Positions 62,001 through 64,000 of a DNA stretch of 64,000 nt are shown here, piece after piece (positions within the stretch are counted from its first letter, which is position 1; the number at the start of each line of letters is the position of its first letter). The DNA comes from JAWSVE01 sp050633885 (GTDB taxonomy: Bacteria; Pseudomonadota; Gammaproteobacteria; Pseudomonadales; Cellvibrionaceae). Location: assembly GCA_050633885.1 (NCBI GenBank), contig JBOEHK010000006.1, positions 310,001-374,000 of the forward strand. Direction: 5' to 3'. The notes beneath the pieces were generated by a model. The model saw nothing but the letters and a program-made list of their open reading frames with translations. It had not been told where the DNA came from and searched no databases. A program made the position numbers and the translations under genes.

Positions 62001-63249
62001 TCCAAGCCCCAACGGATACGTCAATCAGATTCGCTTTTAAACGCACGTCATCAAGCTTTACCCCTTCGATCGACAACAGTACGTTATTTAATAATCCGCT
62101 GGGGTTTAATTCGTCTAACGCTGCTTTTAATTCTCCTCTAAAATATCCGGCGTCATTCAATGTGGTCATCCAAGAATCGACATCTATTGATGCCATTTGA
62201 ATATGGATCGGCTTGCCCAAACCCAAAGAAGACATAACCAAGTCAACTGGCTCTGCCTGCACATTCTCCCAATCAAAGTTTAAATTTCTGACCGAGATGG
62301 TCCATTCACCCGTCTCATCCCAGACGCTGGAAAAATTTGCTCCTGTCCTTTTGGGAAAAGGGAAATCCTTTTCAATAGCAACAGGTAGTTCACCAACATC
62401 AAAACGACCAAGTGATGTCACTTTCAAACCTGGCAGTATATCTATCCACGCTTCCAAATTTAGTTGATGGCCTTCTCTCCATTCTTTTTCTGGCAACCCT
62501 TCCCACAATTCACCTGGCAATGTTGCCATTGCTCTTTCTAACTCAAATTGTTGCAAACGAACGTAGCCTTTAGCAGAAAAATTATCTAAATCTCGAGGAT
62601 CACCATTTCCCTCTAACACCATACTCATCACATCAGTATTACCATCAACACCAATTTCAGATGAGAAGCGATGAAAATCTCCGCTATTTTCCATTAAAGC
62701 ATAGGGGAGTTTTACTTGGCTGAGATGGCCTGTTCTAAACTGAAAAGATAAATTGACTTCTCTTAACTCAATGTGACGACCCAATAAAAAAATATCGATG
62801 GGATCATCAATATCAATATTTTCCGTGGAGGTTGTGGTCACGGGTAAACCAATCAAAGACCAAGAACGGTTTTGATTTTGTTTAAGCCCCATATCAACTT
62901 GAACCAGTTCAATATTGCCCCACGCTAACTGCCAATTAAACAAAGATCGAAGTAAACTCAATTTAGCGGTGGCCGACCCCACTGACAAAATATTTTCGTC
63001 ATCTAAGCTAGTAAATACGACGTCGTTTAAACGTAACTCTGGACTCAAACCTTCCCACGTTGCAGACATATCTTTGATGGCGACGTTCACCCCCAAAGAT
63101 TCAGATAACGTTTTCACAACTTCTTGCTTATAACGTGAAATTTGCGGTGTCAATTCTCGGCCAACAACAACGACAACAGCCAAAAAAATCACTAGGAAAG
63201 CGGCAAGCCCCCAGAACTTTTTGACAATTTTTCGTGTTATTTTAAGCAT
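59038..63249 (-). CDS. yhdP: AsmA-family intermembrane phospholipid transport protein YhdP
   Basis: Very large protein of 1403 residues. One N-terminal membrane helix (FWGLAAFLVIFLAVVVVVGREL) anchors a long repetitive beta-sheet groove of RBG/AsmA type that spans the periplasm. The C-terminal end has FFNFDTWVRRLRLDFSDLTRKGMAFDQIEGELMFEQGIVLMDSPLVVRTPSGRFQVVGEMDLNDETVDAQLVATLPV, the conserved AsmA-like tail. YhdP with TamB and YdbH moves phospholipids to the outer membrane in E. coli; length is in the range of E. coli YhdP. It lies downstream of rng as in E. coli. Confidence 0.93.
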   Translation of the reverse strand: MLKITRKIVKKFWGLAAFLVIFLAVVVVVGRELTPQISRYKQEVVKTLSESLGVNVAIKDMSATWEGLSPELRLNDVVFTSLDDENILSVGSATAKLSLLRSLFNWQLAWGNIELVQVDMGLKQNQNRSWSLIGLPVTTTSTENIDIDDPIDIFLLGRHIELREVNLSFQFRTGHLSQVKLPYALMENSGDFHRFSSEIGVDGNTDVMSMVLEGNGDPRDLDNFSAKGYVRLQQFELERAMATLPGELWEGLPEKEWREGHQLNLEAWIDILPGLKVTSLGRFDVGELPVAIEKDFPFPKRTGANFSSVWDETGEWTISVRNLNFDWENVQAEPVDLVMSSLGLGKPIHIQMASIDVDSWMTTLNDAGYFRGELKAALDELNPSGLLNNVLLSIEGVKLDDVRLKANLIDVSVGAWNGAPELKQVNGYVEATPLSGFIDLDSREGFSMFYPKIYNEPMYFDSANGRVHWAVDLEKQAVNVHSGLLEVNGEEGQGRGYFSLFSPFKFGEQQEELILQVGLRNSVVGYHKKFVPFVAPTGLLDWMDESIKQGRVNSGGFIYRGGFTEGSIKNTALQLYVDVEDASLNYHPDWPFITEASGTVWLNDDTVTASVKKAKYLDADVRQLAISVSPSHEDNNSKKDFVESEHIILSIAGNVSGNAKTGLRIINETPIRSIVGDQFKNWQLSGLMDADVTLEIPLSFSATGNDAVERNANDSADSFMPPSDFSNQGLGKQHVEVNLSKASLTIPEVDLTFRKIKGMLVYDNNEGLTSEKLSGTLWGEKVSASIKKVVSKKSNSDLLSISAQGLASVESLQNWIDSPVFDFFSGESKFDINITLPYSQNSVDETELVINSTLNGIALDLPEPFGKIANIDRSLSIMLPLEFGSSSRNNSAASVSSSSSLLDFNVEYANIFNGVFSLEDKHVKSAAVNLSSSSQYPPSKPRISEGNFLIKGKLSNFVYETWLKTYEAYLSSDEKRKASITQIHPSDTLLVDQGIQNSIQSSASLKSNPISGNLKPVVNIDFEKFVMSGFDVDHMHLNAYWSEQSWVLNVSSDIVSGDLIIFDDESKPLVANLMHLHILTDDYDPSPQNPFMAVDDKNPVSDALAEINPKELPSVDFSVSQFTLNKENYGSWSFNVEPTSTGVQLKNITGEIRGGYVIGNENETGATLRWDVGESEQMRTVFSGRFVSDKFEDVLKQWGQPELLESEAAKFDAQLSWNGSPAAVSTLSIAGSVKLMIEKGSFYQDKNNPSAGGALLQLISFFNFDTWVRRLRLDFSDLTRKGMAFDQIEGELMFEQGIVLMDSPLVVRTPSGRFQVVGEMDLNDETVDAQLVATLPVGGNLTLFTALAAGLPAAVGVYIISKIFEKQVDKVASVRYSVKGRIDDPDFEFDKLFGNKIKTDKTE

Positions 63250-63319
63250 ATTTTTTATTTCAAATGTGAAGATGTTAAAACTCAGCCTGCAAGCGTTTGG
63301 TCTCTGTTATCTTTAAAAA

Positions 63320-64000
63320 CTAAACCAATATAATGTCGTATTGTTCTTGATTGTAAATGCCCTCTACTCGAAATTCGATAACACGTCCGATAAAGGTTTC
63401 TAAATCAGCAACATGTGCAGACTCCTCATCAAGTAAACAATCAACCACTGATTGAGCAGCTAACACTAAAAACTTTTCGTTATCATACACTCTAGCCTCT
63501 CTCATTATTTCACGAAAAATTTCATAGCAAACGGTTTGAGGTGTTTTAAGAATTCCTCGACCCTGGCAAACGCTACAAGACTCACACATCAACTGCCCTA
63601 AAGACTCTCTTGTGCGTTTTCGTGTCATTTCGATCAAGCCCAGATCAGAAACGCCAGTGATCGATGTTTTAGCACGATCACGCTCCATGGCTTTCTCCAA
63701 CGTTCTCAACACTTGTCGTTGATGCTCCTCATCTTCCATATCAATGAAATCTAAAATTATAATACCGCCTAGATTTCTCAGTCGTAATTGACGCGCAATA
63801 GAAGTGGCCGCCTCGAGATTCGTTTTAAAAATAGTTTCTTCTAAATTTCGATTACCCACAAAAGCGCCAGTATTAACATCAATGGTTGTCATCGCTTCTG
63901 TTTGCTCAATAATCAAATAACCACCAGATTTTAATTGTACTTGAGTTTGTAAAGCGCGTTCGATTTCGTCTTCAACACCATTTAAATCAAATAACGGTCT
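63320..64000 (-). CDS. rng: ribonuclease G, partial (3' part; 5' end beyond the window)
   Basis: The reading frame is open to the last base of the window, so only the C-terminal ~226 residues are seen. They include the catalytic-domain segments KSGGYLIIEQTEAMTTIDVNTG, RNLGGIIILDFIDMEDEEHQRQV, TRKRTRESL and the zinc-link Cys pair CESCSVCQGRG, which reads CxxC as in RNase E/G. RNase G matures the 5' end of 16S rRNA and degrades some mRNAs. RNase G rather than E is favoured by the short C-terminus and the yhdP neighbour. Confidence 0.95.
   Translation of the reverse strand, partial: RPLFDLNGVEDEIERALQTQVQLKSGGYLIIEQTEAMTTIDVNTGAFVGNRNLEETIFKTNLEAATSIARQLRLRNLGGIIILDFIDMEDEEHQRQVLRTLEKAMERDRAKTSITGVSDLGLIEMTRKRTRESLGQLMCESCSVCQGRGILKTPQTVCYEIFREIMREARVYDNEKFLVLAAQSVVDCLLDEESAHVADLETFIGRVIEFRVEGIYNQEQYDIILV

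Overview
The window is a chromosomal segment of an AT-rich gammaproteobacterium. The evidence is gene order: rsmI-lpoA-yraN-diaA-dolP; sspB-sspA-petC/B-petA-rpsI-rplM-zapE-zapG-degS; hisD-hisG-murA-ibaG; and yrbG-kdsD-kdsC-lptC-lptA-lptB...rpoN-hpf-ptsN-rapZ-ptsO. A cytochrome bc1 operon between rpsI and sspA, and murA-hisG-hisD next to a DegS/AlgW protease, resemble Pseudomonadales/Cellvibrionales more than enterics. A marine member of that group is a reasonable guess; family rank cannot be fixed from this sequence alone. There are no rRNA or tRNA genes, insertion sequences, phage genes or CRISPR arrays that I can see.

Region 1 (1-12.7 kb) is the accessory part. A divergent AraC-type regulator faces a 1304-residue fusion of a seven-iron-type ferredoxin, an adrenodoxin-reductase-like flavoprotein and a molybdopterin oxidoreductase. 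An orphan SAM methyltransferase follows on the other strand. Next is a nitrate-type ABC importer cassette (binding protein, permease, ATPase) with an outer-membrane barrel gene, closed by a strong terminator. A near-consensus sigma-54 promoter with three evenly spaced GCACCA half-sites precedes the cassette, which points to nitrogen control. A secreted DUF3089 hydrolase is convergent to it.

Region 2 (13-22.5 kb) holds a TM2 protein, xseA, a TPP-riboswitch-controlled thiO-thiS-thiG operon (thiO ends in a 7-bp tandem repeat), a homologue of the tRNA-queuosine mannosyltransferase GTDC1/QTMAN, a PGPGW-like membrane protein, an outer-membrane barrel with a Tyr/Asp-rich segment, a P-loop kinase-like protein and a thioredoxin-fold lipoprotein.

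Region 3 (22.5-46.5 kb) is mostly conserved housekeeping: rsmI, lpoA, yraN, diaA, dolP, ppc, lemA and an M48 peptidase, sspBA, the bc1 complex (cytochromes b and c1 are one fused ORF), rpsI-rplM, zapE, zapG, degS/algW, hisD, hisG, murA, ibaG and a solitary mlaC whose mlaFEDB partners are missing from the locus.

Region 4 (46.6-64 kb) carries yrbG, the Kdo and LPS-transport genes (kdsD, kdsC, lptCAB), an inserted secreted protein of unknown function, rpoN-hpf-ptsN-rapZ-ptsO, mgtE, darP, yhdP and the 3' part of rng, which runs off the window. RpoN encoded here is the sigma factor the putative nitrate-cassette promoter would need. Starts were moved from the longest ORF wherever a ribosome-binding site or terminator argued for it; each entry says why.
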